Shown piece by piece: positions 45,249-54,880 of a stretch of DNA of 64,000 bases. The position numbers and the translations under genes are program-made. The notes beneath the pieces were generated by a model, which was not told where the DNA came from, searched no databases, and saw only the letters and a list, made by a program, of their open reading frames with translations. Source of the DNA: Mucilaginibacter xinganensis (GTDB lineage Bacteria; Bacteroidota; Bacteroidia; Sphingobacteriales; Sphingobacteriaceae); NCBI RefSeq assembly GCF_002257585.1, contig NZ_CP022743.1, positions 2,294,001 to 2,358,000 on the forward strand. The letters are read 5' to 3'. How positions within the stretch are numbered: the stretch's first letter is position 1; each line of letters opens with the position of its first letter.

Positions 45249-46508
45249 TTATTTTCCTCTTATAATAACTACCGGATCTATTTTACTCGCTTTTCTTGAC
45301 GGTAAGAACCCGGCAAAATAGGTGGTGATTATTGAAAATGTGCCGCCTATAAGATAGAAAGCGGGATTGTAAGAAACCGGGTAGGTTTTAATGGTGGGCA
45401 AAGACGCCGTGTTAAAGGGGATTTGATCAATGATCTCCGCCAATCCAAAGCCCACTAATAAACCAACAATGCCCCCAAAAATCCCGATCGACAAAGCAAT
45501 GGTTATAAATATGCTATTCACGTCTCTACCCGAAAAGCCGGTAGCTTTTAAAATTGCAATCGAATCCATTTTCTCATAAATCATCATATTGAGGATGTTG
45601 TAGATGCCAAACCCAGCAACGATCAACAGCGTAACACCGACAGCATACGAGATGAGCGTTCTGATAAACGAGCCGGTCTCAAACTGTGCATTTGCCGTTT
45701 GTATATCAATCGCATCTACATCAAACAGCTTTTGGTATTGCCTGGCTAATTGCGGGGCTTGTTCTATATGTTTAAGTTTAATTTGTATATCAGTAATATA
45801 ATTGTTTGATTCTGCTAATAATTTTTGGGCCGTGCCAATGGAAGTATAGCTTTGCACATTATCTATATCCTGTACGCCGGATTGAAAATAGCCAACAACT
45901 TTTAAGGGCATCTGCTGGCCTGTATTGGTAGTTAAACGAATCACGTCGCCAACATTCGCCATCATTTTCTTAGCAACGCCCACGCCAAGTATTATGCTGT
46001 TAGGTACATTCTTAAGATCAATATAATTGCCTTGGGTAATATAATCTTTAAGTGAAAAAAGCCTGTTCTCAGCGTCCACATCAATTCCGGCGACATTGCC
46101 TGTAAGATCAATTGCCCCTGAGTTATAAAACACCAGTGCCGTAACTTTGGGGGCTACCCCGGCAACTGCCGGATCAGCCTGCAGCATTTTAATAATTGCA
46201 CTATTGTTGTGGATTCTTAGCAGTTCATTTTTGGGTTTAACTGAACTTATAAAGTTGTGGTATTTTTTATATTCGGGAAATAAATTAACAGCCTGATTTT
46301 TTGATGGTTCAATTTCATTGTAAAGCCTGATATGCGGTGTGCGGTTAATGATCAGCCCATCAAGCAGTTGGTTAAGTCCGCCCATAAAACTTAACAGCGC
46401 AATAAACATGGCGATGCTAAAAGTAACGCCTATTGCTGCCACCAGCGTTTGCCGCCAGCGGGCAAGTAACAGTGCAAACGATATATCCCTTATCAGCTTA
46501 TACTTCAT
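45249..46508 (-). CDS. ABC transporter permease (FtsX/MacB/LolC type)
   Basis: A 419-residue permease with one N-terminal membrane helix, a periplasmic domain of about 230 residues (including MacB-PCD-like GVAKKMMANVGDVIRLTT), and three C-terminal helices (VTLLIVAGFGIYNILNMMIYEKMDSIAILKATGFS, then IALSIGIFGGIVGLLVGFG, and a final segment). This is the mechanotransmission-type fold of MacB and LolC/E. Its start overlaps the adaptor stop by 4 bp. Substrate unknown. Confidence 0.93.
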   Translation of the reverse strand: MKYKLIRDISFALLLARWRQTLVAAIGVTFSIAMFIALLSFMGGLNQLLDGLIINRTPHIRLYNEIEPSKNQAVNLFPEYKKYHNFISSVKPKNELLRIHNNSAIIKMLQADPAVAGVAPKVTALVFYNSGAIDLTGNVAGIDVDAENRLFSLKDYITQGNYIDLKNVPNSIILGVGVAKKMMANVGDVIRLTTNTGQQMPLKVVGYFQSGVQDIDNVQSYTSIGTAQKLLAESNNYITDIQIKLKHIEQAPQLARQYQKLFDVDAIDIQTANAQFETGSFIRTLISYAVGVTLLIVAGFGIYNILNMMIYEKMDSIAILKATGFSGRDVNSIFITIALSIGIFGGIVGLLVGFGLAEIIDQIPFNTASLPTIKTYPVSYNPAFYLIGGTFSIITTYFAGFLPSRKASKIDPVVIIRGK

Positions 46509-47590
46509 TGCTTCGGTTTCCTTAACACATCGGTTGCTTTTACCCCCGATAAAATCTCAACCTTTTGGTAGTCTTTTAAACCTGTTATTACACGCGCTGT
46601 ATCATTTTTACCCTTAATAACAAATGCGTCATTCAATAAATAATCCCTTGGAATCAGTAAAGCATTTTTTTTGGTTCGTATTACTATGTTTGCCTCAAAT
46701 GTTGTGTTTGGGTACAAAGTATCTGGTTGTTTAATAAATTCAGCCTCCACCAAAAACGTTTTACTTTTTTCATCCATTATTGGGTAAAGTTTAGTTACCC
46801 TCCCAATAAATACTTTTCCTTTATAGCTGTCCATTGTGATCAGTACTTCCTGGTTTATTTTAACCTTAATTATTTCATACTCATCTATTTGCATTTCGAG
46901 GAGGAATTTATTGGTTGAACCAATCAATGCCAGGAGCGTTTGAGATCCGGCCAATTCACCTTTGGTTTTATAAACCCTGTACACCGTGCCGTTTACCTCA
47001 CTTTTTAAAATAAAATCGCTTTCCTGCCTGGTCGCAATGGCCAGTTTCTTTTTTGACTGTTGGGAGTTTAATTTTAATTGCCGCTTTAGGTCGTTATATT
47101 TTACAACCGATGAAAAGTATGCTGTTTGCGAGTTTTCATAATTAAGCGCAGTTTGTTCCAATTGCACTTTAGTACCTATTTGTTGCTTCCACAATGCCTG
47201 TTGTCTTGAGTACAATGCCGAATCGTTCCGCATTTTGCTTTTGGCAGCATCTTTAAGCTTTTGCGCCTCGTTTATTTGACCCTGGTTGGTGCTAAAATCA
47301 AAGAAATTGGCCTCCAGTTCAGCATTTTCTTTTGTGATTCTCTCCGGATCATTAGATATAGAGAGCAATGGCGTGCCAATTTTCACACTATCGCCTTCAG
47401 TTACAAATACGCGGCGGATAATACCATTAACCTTAGGAAATACCTGGTATTGATCCTTGCTCTTAATTATCCCTGCAGCATAAACAGATTCAGTGATAGG
47501 AGCTATGACGGGTTTGGTTTTTTCGTTATCGCTATGACACGCGCTGCAAAATAATGCTGCAATTAAAAAGTATAGCTTTTTACTCATCAA
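46505..47590 (-). CDS. HlyD/MacA-like periplasmic adaptor lipoprotein
   Basis: A 361-residue adaptor. The signal peptide ends ALFCSAC, giving a lipoprotein. A barrel-sandwich/lipoyl half (KVNGIIRRVFVTEGDSVKIGTPLLSI) is followed by a helical hairpin (about residues 85-180) and the second lipoyl half plus beta-barrel (SEVNGTVYRVYKTKGELAGSQTLLALIG). It links the ABC pump to an outer-membrane channel, which is not encoded nearby. First gene of the exporter unit. Confidence 0.93.
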   Translation of the reverse strand: MMSKKLYFLIAALFCSACHSDNEKTKPVIAPITESVYAAGIIKSKDQYQVFPKVNGIIRRVFVTEGDSVKIGTPLLSISNDPERITKENAELEANFFDFSTNQGQINEAQKLKDAAKSKMRNDSALYSRQQALWKQQIGTKVQLEQTALNYENSQTAYFSSVVKYNDLKRQLKLNSQQSKKKLAIATRQESDFILKSEVNGTVYRVYKTKGELAGSQTLLALIGSTNKFLLEMQIDEYEIIKVKINQEVLITMDSYKGKVFIGRVTKLYPIMDEKSKTFLVEAEFIKQPDTLYPNTTFEANIVIRTKKNALLIPRDYLLNDAFVIKGKNDTARVITGLKDYQKVEILSGVKATDVLRKPKQ

Positions 47591-47762
47591 TCAAAACTAG
47601 TGTTCTGACGCTGGCTCTTCAATGTTTGTAGTCATTAAAAAAGATGATAAATGTCAGTAATATCCTGTTCACTATATTGAACTGCGTTAATCCAATCAGG
47701 CTGAACCGTTCTCTAAGCCTGGTTTCAAGTGAATACTAAGTGTTGTTGACAGGTTATAAGCA

Positions 47763-48647
47763 TCAATCTTTTACCGGTATTACCACTGAAAGCGATGAAG
47801 GAATAACCTCAATGTTTAGCTCTTTTGCTTCGTACCCACAGTCATCAAGTAAATACACCTGTTGCTGCTGCATTGTAACCTTTACTTTTCGGCCCGCCCA
47901 ATGACTGATCGCATCGGTTTTATATTGAAGTAAGCTGCTTCCGGCAGCTTTAACTAATGATAAAATACCGGCGTCTTTTAACAAAATAATGTCGAGCAAA
48001 CCATCGCTGATACTTATTCCCGGTTGCAGTTGCAGGTCGCCGATGCCCATACTGCCTGAATTTGTTATGGTGAGTGATACTCCTTGCGTATGTATTATTT
48101 TCCCGTCAATATCAATGGTATAATTAACCGGCTCAGCTTCATAAATTGTTTTTATTGCTGATACACCATAAGCCATTTGCCCCAATTGGTCCTTAAGTTC
48201 GGGCACTGCTTCCGTTATCATCGTTGCCATAATTCCCAGACTTACCCGCAATAAAAAAGGCTGGCCGTTTACCCGGCCGGTATCTATGGTTTTAAGCTTA
48301 TATCGCCCGTTATGAATAAGAGTTAATGCTTCTTTAGCTTCCGTTGGGATCCCCATTTCTTTAGCAAGCACATTTGCGGTTCCTCCCGGGATAATAGCCA
48401 GAGGGGTGCTAGTACCAATAAGTGCAGATCCGGTTGCTGTGACACTGCCGTCGCCGCCATAAATAGCAATCAGATCATAGCTTCCGATTTGAGCACGGGC
48501 AATAGTTTCGGCGCTTTCTCCTTCTTTAAGCTCATATACCTGGTACTCAATTTTACTTCCGTCAAAAATATCGCTTATAGATTCTAACACCGGTATTTGC
48601 TGGCCTGCAAATGGATTTATGATAAAAAAAACTTTGGCAATTTCCAT
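47763..48647 (-). CDS. Diacylglycerol kinase-like lipid kinase (DgkB/YegS family)
   Basis: A 294-residue lipid kinase with the family motifs NPFAGQ, YGGDGSVTATGSALIG (nucleotide loop GGDGT-like) and PGGTANVLAKEMGIP, and the C-terminal beta domain (SDGLLDIILLKDAG). It phosphorylates diacylglycerol or a related lipid. The PAP2 phosphatase gene 40 bp upstream on the same strand performs the reverse kind of chemistry, suggesting joint lipid turnover. A 172-bp gene-free gap separates it from the exporter unit. Confidence 0.92.
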   Translation of the reverse strand: MEIAKVFFIINPFAGQQIPVLESISDIFDGSKIEYQVYELKEGESAETIARAQIGSYDLIAIYGGDGSVTATGSALIGTSTPLAIIPGGTANVLAKEMGIPTEAKEALTLIHNGRYKLKTIDTGRVNGQPFLLRVSLGIMATMITEAVPELKDQLGQMAYGVSAIKTIYEAEPVNYTIDIDGKIIHTQGVSLTITNSGSMGIGDLQLQPGISISDGLLDIILLKDAGILSLVKAAGSSLLQYKTDAISHWAGRKVKVTMQQQQVYLLDDCGYEAKELNIEVIPSSLSVVIPVKD

Positions 48648-48687
48648 GGTTAACTCTTTTTAAGGAAAGGTAATGACAAATAAAGCG

Positions 48688-49338
48688 TTAAAAATATTTA
48701 CTGTTCGGGCTCTTTAAATAATAAAAGCTGAGCAGGTATAAACATAGTAAACCTAAAAGGAAACCTCCCAGTACATCCGTAAACCAATGCGCGCCCAGGT
48801 AAATACGTGAAAAAGGGACAACAAATATCAGCAGCAGGGATATAACAGCAACTGTAACCCGAACAAATACCGCAATATTTTTTAGCTGAAACATCAGCAA
48901 CGTTAAAAAGCCGAAAAACACCACGTAAAAAAGCATGTGCCCACTTGGGAAACTTTGCTGGCTGGCTTTCGCTACAATACGTACCAGTGGTTCTGCTGGC
49001 CTGGGCCGGTTAATAACAAATTTGAAAATAGTACTCACTAAACCTGAAAGCATCGACATAGCAAGATAAATGGCCTCTTTTTTATAGCCATAGAATAAAA
49101 AAATGCAGCAGGTGCCTAATACTGTTAACGCCGCATTGGGCATGTATCCAAACCAGCTTACAAATTTCATTGCTGTATCTAAAAAGGGGTTCTGGTGCTC
49201 CTGGATCTCTTCGGAAAATTCTTTATCAATAAATGTGGTTTGAAAAATAATAACAAATGCTGTGAGCAGCAGAAAACCAACTATAATCCCACCAATAACA
49301 TACACCATTATTTTTTTCTTACGCTCGGTTAATTGCAT
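48688..49338 (-). CDS. PAP2-family membrane phosphatase
   Basis: A 216-residue integral membrane protein with about six helices. The three phosphatase motifs are KFVINRPRP (KxxxxxxRP type), SFPSGHM and SRIYLGAHWFTDVLGG. It likely dephosphorylates phosphatidic acid, phosphatidylglycerophosphate or undecaprenyl diphosphate at the outer face of the inner membrane. It lies upstream of the lipid kinase gene and is divergent from the DUF457-type protein. Confidence 0.93.
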   Translation of the reverse strand: MQLTERKKKIMVYVIGGIIVGFLLLTAFVIIFQTTFIDKEFSEEIQEHQNPFLDTAMKFVSWFGYMPNAALTVLGTCCIFLFYGYKKEAIYLAMSMLSGLVSTIFKFVINRPRPAEPLVRIVAKASQQSFPSGHMLFYVVFFGFLTLLMFQLKNIAVFVRVTVAVISLLLIFVVPFSRIYLGAHWFTDVLGGFLLGLLCLYLLSFYYLKSPNSKYF

Positions 49339-49530
49339 TTAGTTTATGGTTGGTGATTACAACTATTTAAAAGCCAGGCTTTATGTGCTGGCGTGGAATT
49401 TACAAAGATAGATTAACCCCAATATCATAATAATTGTTTGAAAACGGCTGTGTATTGCGCTTATTTGATAAATTGCGGTTTCCAAAAAACATTTACTCCT
49501 GGTGATCTTAATTATACAAACAACGGCAAG

Positions 49531-50550
49531 ATGGATTCCATCACTCATTTAACATTAGGTGCTTGTGTTGGCGAGATCATACTCGGTAAAAAAATGGGTA
49601 AAAAGGCATTGCTGTGGGGAGCATTTGCCCAAAGTCTGCCGGATATAGATACATTTTTCAGTCCGTTTTATCCAGTTATTCAAGGGTTTTTGATCCACAG
49701 GGGGATAACACACTCTTTGCTATTTGCAATTTTAGCAGGGGTGCTGTTGTCGCTGCTTGCGTATAAAATTCACAGGCGCAGTAATATACCGCTGCAGGTA
49801 TTCCTATTTTTCTTTTGTTTCCAATTAACCTTGCACGATTTATTAGATACCTGCAATAGCTATGGCACCGGATTATTGGAACCGTTTAGCCATCATCGTT
49901 TTTCCGTTAATTTATTATACGTTGCAGACCCCTTATTTACCATCAGCTTAATTATTGCAACGATCTTTTTAATCTTTAAAAGCACAGCTAATCCTAACCG
50001 TAGTAAATGGTCTTCGGCTGCCATACTGTTTTCCGTGGTTTATCTCGGTTTTGCCGGATTTAACAAAACCATTATTAATAACAGGGTAAATAAATCTTTT
50101 CAAGATCAAAAAATAACTGCCGTAAGGTATTTTAGTACCCCGGCACCTTTAAACAGTATGCTTTGGTACATAGTGGCAGCTACAGACAGCAGTTACTACA
50201 CTGGCTACATTTCAATTTTTGACGATAAAAAGATAGCCTATGACAAACACCTGAAAAATGAAATTGCATTAAACCTGATCAGAGATACTACTTTGGTAAA
50301 TAACTTAAAAGCTTTGAGTGAAGGTGATTATACCATTTCACAATCGGGCAATAATTATTACTTTAATATCCTGCGGTTTGGGCAAGTGCAGGGCTGGGCA
50401 AAGCCGGGAACGCCATTTATATTCAGTTATCCGTTGTCCACTGTAAATGATAGTGACGGCTTGTTATTGCAAAAGAGAAGACTACAGGACCTAAACTTAA
50501 GTAACTTGCAACGCTACCTGCGTCGTATTGCCGGACAAGCAAATTTTTAA
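49531..50550 (+). CDS. DUF457/YdjM-like membrane metal-dependent hydrolase
   Basis: A 339-residue membrane protein from the ATG at 49531. An upstream frame to 49438 needs TTG and adds non-matching residues, so the ATG is preferred. MDSITHLTLGACVGEIILG and the LPDIDTFFSPF...HRGITHSLLF block are the DUF457 signature, with His and Asp of a possible metal site, followed by further helices and a soluble C-terminal domain. Members are loosely linked to LexA/SOS in E. coli, but the biochemical role is unknown. The next gene, cardiolipin synthase, starts 3 bp later. Confidence 0.88.
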   Translation: MDSITHLTLGACVGEIILGKKMGKKALLWGAFAQSLPDIDTFFSPFYPVIQGFLIHRGITHSLLFAILAGVLLSLLAYKIHRRSNIPLQVFLFFFCFQLTLHDLLDTCNSYGTGLLEPFSHHRFSVNLLYVADPLFTISLIIATIFLIFKSTANPNRSKWSSAAILFSVVYLGFAGFNKTIINNRVNKSFQDQKITAVRYFSTPAPLNSMLWYIVAATDSSYYTGYISIFDDKKIAYDKHLKNEIALNLIRDTTLVNNLKALSEGDYTISQSGNNYYFNILRFGQVQGWAKPGTPFIFSYPLSTVNDSDGLLLQKRRLQDLNLSNLQRYLRRIAGQANF

Positions 50551-50553
50551 TTT

Positions 50554-51999
50554 ATGCATTGGTATATCCTTGGTTCCATTTATGTAATAATAGTAATATT
50601 GGTATGCTTGCGTATTTTATATGATACCGTTTCTACCGGTAAAACCTTTGCTTACTTATTGGTTGCTATTTTATTTCCCGGCTTTGGAATCATCATATAT
50701 TTTGCAGTTGGTGCTAATTATCGTAAAAACAAGATCTACAGTAAAAAGATCGCTACTGATAGCAAGTTACTGAAAGAAATTCGTGAAAAGATAGTTCTGG
50801 AGTCTGAGAAATCATGGAACTCGGGCGAAGCTGAGGTAAGATCGCATAAGAAACTGGCGCGCCTGTTATTAAATGATAACAGCCCGTTAAGTGGAAACAA
50901 CGAGGTTAAGTTGCTACTAAACGGTGAAAATAAATTCCCTGAAGTTATAGCAGCCCTAAAAGATGCAAAGCATCATATCCACATTGAATATTATATTTTT
51001 GAAAATGACAATATTGGCAACCAAATCAAGGATATCCTGATTCAAAAGGCTGGGGAAGGGGTAAAGGTTCGATTTATTTATGATGATTTTGGCAGCCGTT
51101 CTATAAGGCATACCCTTGTTCCCGAATTGATAGCTGGAGGAGTAGAAGCATTTCCTTTTTATAAGATATTTTTTGTCGCGTTTTCAAACCGAACCAACTA
51201 CCGTAACCACCGTAAAATAATAGTGGTGGACGGCTGTGCAGGATTTGTAGGAGGAATTAATGTTAGCGACCGGTACATAAACCAACCGATTAATAAAAAA
51301 CAGGTATTTTGGCGGGACACGCACGTGCAAATTAATGGCCCGGGAGTATTTTATTTACAATACCTGTTTATTGCAGACTGGAACTTTAGCGCAGGCCAGC
51401 ATCTGAAGATAATACCGGAGTTTTTTTGCAGTGAAAAAAGCCCAAAAGGTAATGCAGTTGTACAAATAGCTGCCAGCGGACCTGATTCGGAAACGCCAAC
51501 AATAATGCTGTCTCTGATGGAAGTTATCGGCATGGCGCAGACGGAAATATTAATTACTTCTCCCTATTTTATACCAGGCGAAACCATACTGAATGCACTT
51601 AATATGGCCACATTAAGTGGGGTACGGGTAAAATTGCTGGTACCCAAAAAGTCCGATTCATTTATTGTTAATGCGGCGGCCCGCTCGTATTACGGATCAA
51701 TAATGGATTGTGGCGCAGAAATTTATCTGTATAAAAAAGGATTTGTGCATGCCAAAACTATCGTAGCAGATGATAAACTTGCTGTAGTTGGAACAGCAAA
51801 CATGGATCACCGCAGCTTCGAGCTTAATTTTGAAGTAAACAGTGTTATATATGATGACAAAATTGCGGCCCAACTTAAGGCTGCATTTTTAGATGACCTT
51901 AAAGATGCCGTGAAGATAGATCCCAAAGCGTGGAGAAAGCGGACGCTTTTTAAACAATTGCCCGAAAAACTTTGCAGGCTATTTGCGCCCCTGCTTTAA
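50554..51999 (+). CDS. cls: Cardiolipin synthase (phospholipase D superfamily)
   Basis: A 481-residue enzyme with two N-terminal membrane helices (LGSIYVIIVILVCLRILYD, FAYLLVAILFPGFGIIIYF) and two HKD motifs: NHRKIIVVDG near residue 220 and HAKTIVADDKLAVVGTANMDHRSFELNFE near residue 400. It condenses phosphatidylglycerol (or PG and CDP-DAG) to cardiolipin at the inner membrane. It is tightly linked to the DUF457 gene and lies in a lipid-handling region with DGK-like and PAP2 genes. Confidence 0.94.
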   Translation: MHWYILGSIYVIIVILVCLRILYDTVSTGKTFAYLLVAILFPGFGIIIYFAVGANYRKNKIYSKKIATDSKLLKEIREKIVLESEKSWNSGEAEVRSHKKLARLLLNDNSPLSGNNEVKLLLNGENKFPEVIAALKDAKHHIHIEYYIFENDNIGNQIKDILIQKAGEGVKVRFIYDDFGSRSIRHTLVPELIAGGVEAFPFYKIFFVAFSNRTNYRNHRKIIVVDGCAGFVGGINVSDRYINQPINKKQVFWRDTHVQINGPGVFYLQYLFIADWNFSAGQHLKIIPEFFCSEKSPKGNAVVQIAASGPDSETPTIMLSLMEVIGMAQTEILITSPYFIPGETILNALNMATLSGVRVKLLVPKKSDSFIVNAAARSYYGSIMDCGAEIYLYKKGFVHAKTIVADDKLAVVGTANMDHRSFELNFEVNSVIYDDKIAAQLKAAFLDDLKDAVKIDPKAWRKRTLFKQLPEKLCRLFAPLL

Positions 52000-52073
52000 T
52001 TTCCCCATAACCCTTCGCTCAAAATTTATTTCCTGATTTATTAGGATATGATAAAATTTCTAATTTATATTTG

Positions 52074-52099
52074 TAGTGTACTATTATACTAATACACTA
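52074..52099. promoter_or_regulatory. Candidate GntR (YtrA-type) operator upstream of the ABC operon
   Basis: An imperfect 26-bp palindrome: TAGTGTA (52074-52080) and TACACTA (52093-52099), with TA pairs also symmetric one base inside each arm. It lies 10 bp before the first ATG of an operon that encodes a YtrA-type GntR regulator. A TTTG at 52070-52073 directly precedes it and could be the -33 element, so binding would block initiation. Confidence 0.6.
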
Positions 52100-52109
52100 T
52101 ATTGTCGAT

Positions 52110-52946
52110 ATGATAGAAATTAAGAGCTTAAGTTTTGGTTACCGGGGCAAACCGCTGCTTTTTAAAGATCTGAGCCTTTTCTTACAAAGAGGCCATATTT
52201 ACGGATTGCTGGGCAAAAATGGAGCAGGCAAATCAACCTTGTTAAAAAATATAGTGGGCCTGGCATACCCCGAACAGGGGAGTTGTTTATTTAATGACAT
52301 TAATGTTTCCGGGAGACCTGTAAGTGTTTTGGAAGATGTGTACTTTTTGGCTGAGGAGTTATTTGTTCCCTCATTAACGCCTGAACAATTTGTAAAAAGC
52401 ACGGCAGGCTTTTATCCAAAATTCAGCAACGCTGATTTTTATCAATATTTAAAAGCGCTGGATGTTGACCCCGCCTCTATGATGGACAAACAGTCGTTTG
52501 GGCAGCAAAAAAAAGCTATGATCGCTTTCGGGCTTGCTACCAATACAAGCTTACTGATTATGGATGAGCCTACCAATGGCCTGGATATCCCCTCAAAAGT
52601 TCAATTCCGGAAACTGATCGCGTCCATTTTAACCGAAGATCGTTGTATTGTGATCTCCACCCACCAGGTACGGGATCTGGACAGTTTGATTGATACTCTT
52701 TTGATTCTGCATGATCGTGAAATTGTTGTAAACCATTCGGTAGAAGAAATTACTGAAAAAATAACTTTCGGCGTTTTTAATGATACCAGCGGTTTGGAAG
52801 TATTATATGAGGAAGATGGCATGCGCGGCAAAAATGCTATCCTTAAAAACACAACCGGAAAATTCAGCAAAATAGACCTGGAGCTATTTTTTAATGCCAT
52901 AACCAACGGTAACGGCACACTCATAAAAACGCTTAAAGCCAGCTAA
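52110..52946 (+). CDS. ABC transporter ATP-binding protein (YtrB-like)
   Basis: A 278-residue ATPase: Walker A GKNGAGKST near residues 33-41, a variant C-loop SFGQQKK (instead of LSGGQ) usual for the YtrB branch, Walker B ending IMDEPTNGLD and switch STHQ with Gln in place of His. The last 80 residues form an accessory domain. It pairs with the permease encoded 1 bp downstream. First gene of the operon controlled by the GntR protein. Confidence 0.93.
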   Translation: MIEIKSLSFGYRGKPLLFKDLSLFLQRGHIYGLLGKNGAGKSTLLKNIVGLAYPEQGSCLFNDINVSGRPVSVLEDVYFLAEELFVPSLTPEQFVKSTAGFYPKFSNADFYQYLKALDVDPASMMDKQSFGQQKKAMIAFGLATNTSLLIMDEPTNGLDIPSKVQFRKLIASILTEDRCIVISTHQVRDLDSLIDTLLILHDREIVVNHSVEEITEKITFGVFNDTSGLEVLYEEDGMRGKNAILKNTTGKFSKIDLELFFNAITNGNGTLIKTLKAS

Positions 52947-52947
52947 T

Positions 52948-53718
52948 ATGAATAACATATTTAATGCAAAAAGATTTACACTGCTGTTTATAAAACAACT
53001 TACAGAGCATTATAAAACGTACCTGATGAGCTTGACGGTATTGCTTGGTGTTATGCTTGTGGGAGGCAGTTTTTTGGTTTACTTAATACCTGCACCAATA
53101 GACTTAAGCATGCAAACCCTGCTGTTTGTAGCTATTTATTTTTTAGCCGGAGCAATATTTACAAGCATCATATTTACCGATTTAGGTGACAGGAAAAAAG
53201 CAATAGGGTATCTTACTTTGCCTGCTTCTCATTTTGAAAAATTTCTTGTAGGCTGGCTGTTTTCCTATGTGATATTTTCGCTTATTTATACAGGTTGCTT
53301 TTATCTTATCCTGATGCTGTTGTTGAGCCTTAAACATTGGCCTCATCAGCATACCGAAGTGTTTAATGTTTTTGCTGAGCCAATGACGATTCTTTTTGTA
53401 GTTTTTAGTTTACTGCATAGCATTGCTATGTGGGGGGCAGTGTTTTTTGAAAAGCTTCATTTTATAAAAACAGCATTTTGTTTTTTTATCTCGATAGTAG
53501 TGCTTACGTTGATGAATACCCGGTTTATTGAGACGCTAATAAAAAGGGAAGTACGCCCGGCTACACCATTTAGTAATATTATGTTTTTTGAAAATAACAG
53601 GAACGTGGCCGTAGCAAGTATAAGGCAGAACGATGCATTGGTGATATACATCCTGATTTTTGCATCGCTTATTTTATGGGCTGCAGCGTATTATCGTTTA
53701 AAAGAAAAACAAGTTTAA
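52948..53718 (+). CDS. ABC transporter membrane subunit
   Basis: A 256-residue protein with about six hydrophobic helices (for example MSLTVLLGVMLVGGSFLVYLI, LLFVAIYFLAGAIFTSIIF, YVIFSLIYTGCFYLILMLLL and a C-terminal YILIFASLILWAAAYY). The IFTDLGDRKKAIGYLTLPASHFEKFL segment is a cytoplasmic coupling-like loop typical of this ABC-2-like group. It is the partner of the preceding ATPase. Substrate unknown. Confidence 0.82.
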   Translation: MNNIFNAKRFTLLFIKQLTEHYKTYLMSLTVLLGVMLVGGSFLVYLIPAPIDLSMQTLLFVAIYFLAGAIFTSIIFTDLGDRKKAIGYLTLPASHFEKFLVGWLFSYVIFSLIYTGCFYLILMLLLSLKHWPHQHTEVFNVFAEPMTILFVVFSLLHSIAMWGAVFFEKLHFIKTAFCFFISIVVLTLMNTRFIETLIKREVRPATPFSNIMFFENNRNVAVASIRQNDALVIYILIFASLILWAAAYYRLKEKQV

Positions 53719-53732
53719 GGGAATGGCTGATT

Positions 53733-54137
53733 ATGGAATTTAAAGATAACGAAGCCATATACCTGCAAATAGCAGCCTATGTGTGCGATAATATATTACT
53801 GGATAAGTGGCCGCCCGAGCAAAAAATCCCATCAGTTAGGGAACTGGCTATTGAGCTTGAAGTAAACCCGAATACGGTAATGCGGTCGTATGAGTTTTTG
53901 CAGAAACAGGAAGTGGTTTACAATAAAAGAGGGCTGGGCTTATTTGTAGGCCCCAATGGTTACGAAACGGTAAAAAGGCTGCGCAAAGAGAATTTCCTGC
54001 AGCAAAAACTGCCCGAACTGTTCAAAAATATGTACCTGTTAGGTATTTCTGCCAAAGAGATTCAGGAAAGGTATGAAAGTTTTAAATCGACTCATTACTC
54101 ATCAACCCCAGATAAAAAGGATAATGAAAACAAGTAA
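53733..54137 (+). CDS. GntR-family regulator, YtrA type
   Basis: A 134-residue protein from the ATG at 53733 (an earlier in-frame start at 53676 overlaps the permease gene and adds no family sequence). The winged helix (IYLQIAAYVCDNILLDKWPPEQKIPSVRELAIELEVNPNTVMRSYEFLQ) is complete, and the short C-terminal helical part lacks an effector domain, as in YtrA regulators. Such proteins repress the ABC operon that encodes them. The candidate operator lies at 52074-52099. Confidence 0.94.
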   Translation: MEFKDNEAIYLQIAAYVCDNILLDKWPPEQKIPSVRELAIELEVNPNTVMRSYEFLQKQEVVYNKRGLGLFVGPNGYETVKRLRKENFLQQKLPELFKNMYLLGISAKEIQERYESFKSTHYSSTPDKKDNENK

Positions 54138-54861
54138 TAAACTCACCATAGCAGCTATTTTATTGGTATTAGTATCCCTGGTATATTACGACCTGATGCT
54201 TAAAGCATCATATATGAGCGGAACTTATAAGGATCAGTTCAGAGATTTTGTTGCCTTAAATTTTAAAGATTTTAAGTCAATCAATCTTGGCTCGTGCACC
54301 GCTTCAAATATTATAGTGGAGCAGGGGCCTTTTAGTGTGCGAATTGAGCCTACAGCAGATCAATTTGTTAAGGTAAGTCAGCGCGACCAAACACTTCACA
54401 TCGAGACTGCATTTCCCGGAAACTATCAAAATAGCCGTGCCGAATATGTGCTCATTATATCATGCCCTAGTCTTGCAAGTATTGCTGTTGATTCGAGGTA
54501 TATGTCTGGTGATCAATTAGTTATAGACACTATTGCAAGCGCTGATTTTAAATGGCGCCCAAGTATAATTAGAGGGTTTACGCTCGATAGTTTGCTGATT
54601 ACAGAAAAACATGCGGGTTCTGTCATTTTGCAGAATAACAAAATTAAGGGATTAAAAGCCGTAATAGGTCTGGAAGAGGGGAGCGGATCAAACATGGTTA
54701 TTTTAAAGAATAATGAATTTCAGGATGCTGATTTGCACATACTTAATAAAAGCCAGCTTTTCCTGCATGAGGCATCTATTCCTAACCTAAAATACCAACT
54801 GGCGGACAGCGCCAAACTAATAATAACCGGAGCGCTTAAAAAACAAATAATAAAAAAATAG
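54124..54861 (+). CDS. Membrane-anchored protein with GIN/DUF2807-like beta domain
   Basis: A 245-residue protein taken from the ATG at 54124, which overlaps the GntR gene by 14 bp and begins directly before a membrane anchor (LTIAAILLVLVSLVYYD). An earlier ATG at 54073 lies deeper in the GntR gene and is less likely. The rest alternates short strands with a repeating pattern (VLIISCPSLASIAVDSR, FTLDSLLITEKHAGSVILQNNKIKGLKAV), suggesting a right-handed beta-helix of the DUF2807 kind. Function unknown; it is cotranscribed with the ABC genes. Confidence 0.75.
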   Translation: MKTSNKLTIAAILLVLVSLVYYDLMLKASYMSGTYKDQFRDFVALNFKDFKSINLGSCTASNIIVEQGPFSVRIEPTADQFVKVSQRDQTLHIETAFPGNYQNSRAEYVLIISCPSLASIAVDSRYMSGDQLVIDTIASADFKWRPSIIRGFTLDSLLITEKHAGSVILQNNKIKGLKAVIGLEEGSGSNMVILKNNEFQDADLHILNKSQLFLHEASIPNLKYQLADSAKLIITGALKKQIIKK

Positions 54862-54880
54862 TACTTAAACTTTAGCAGAT

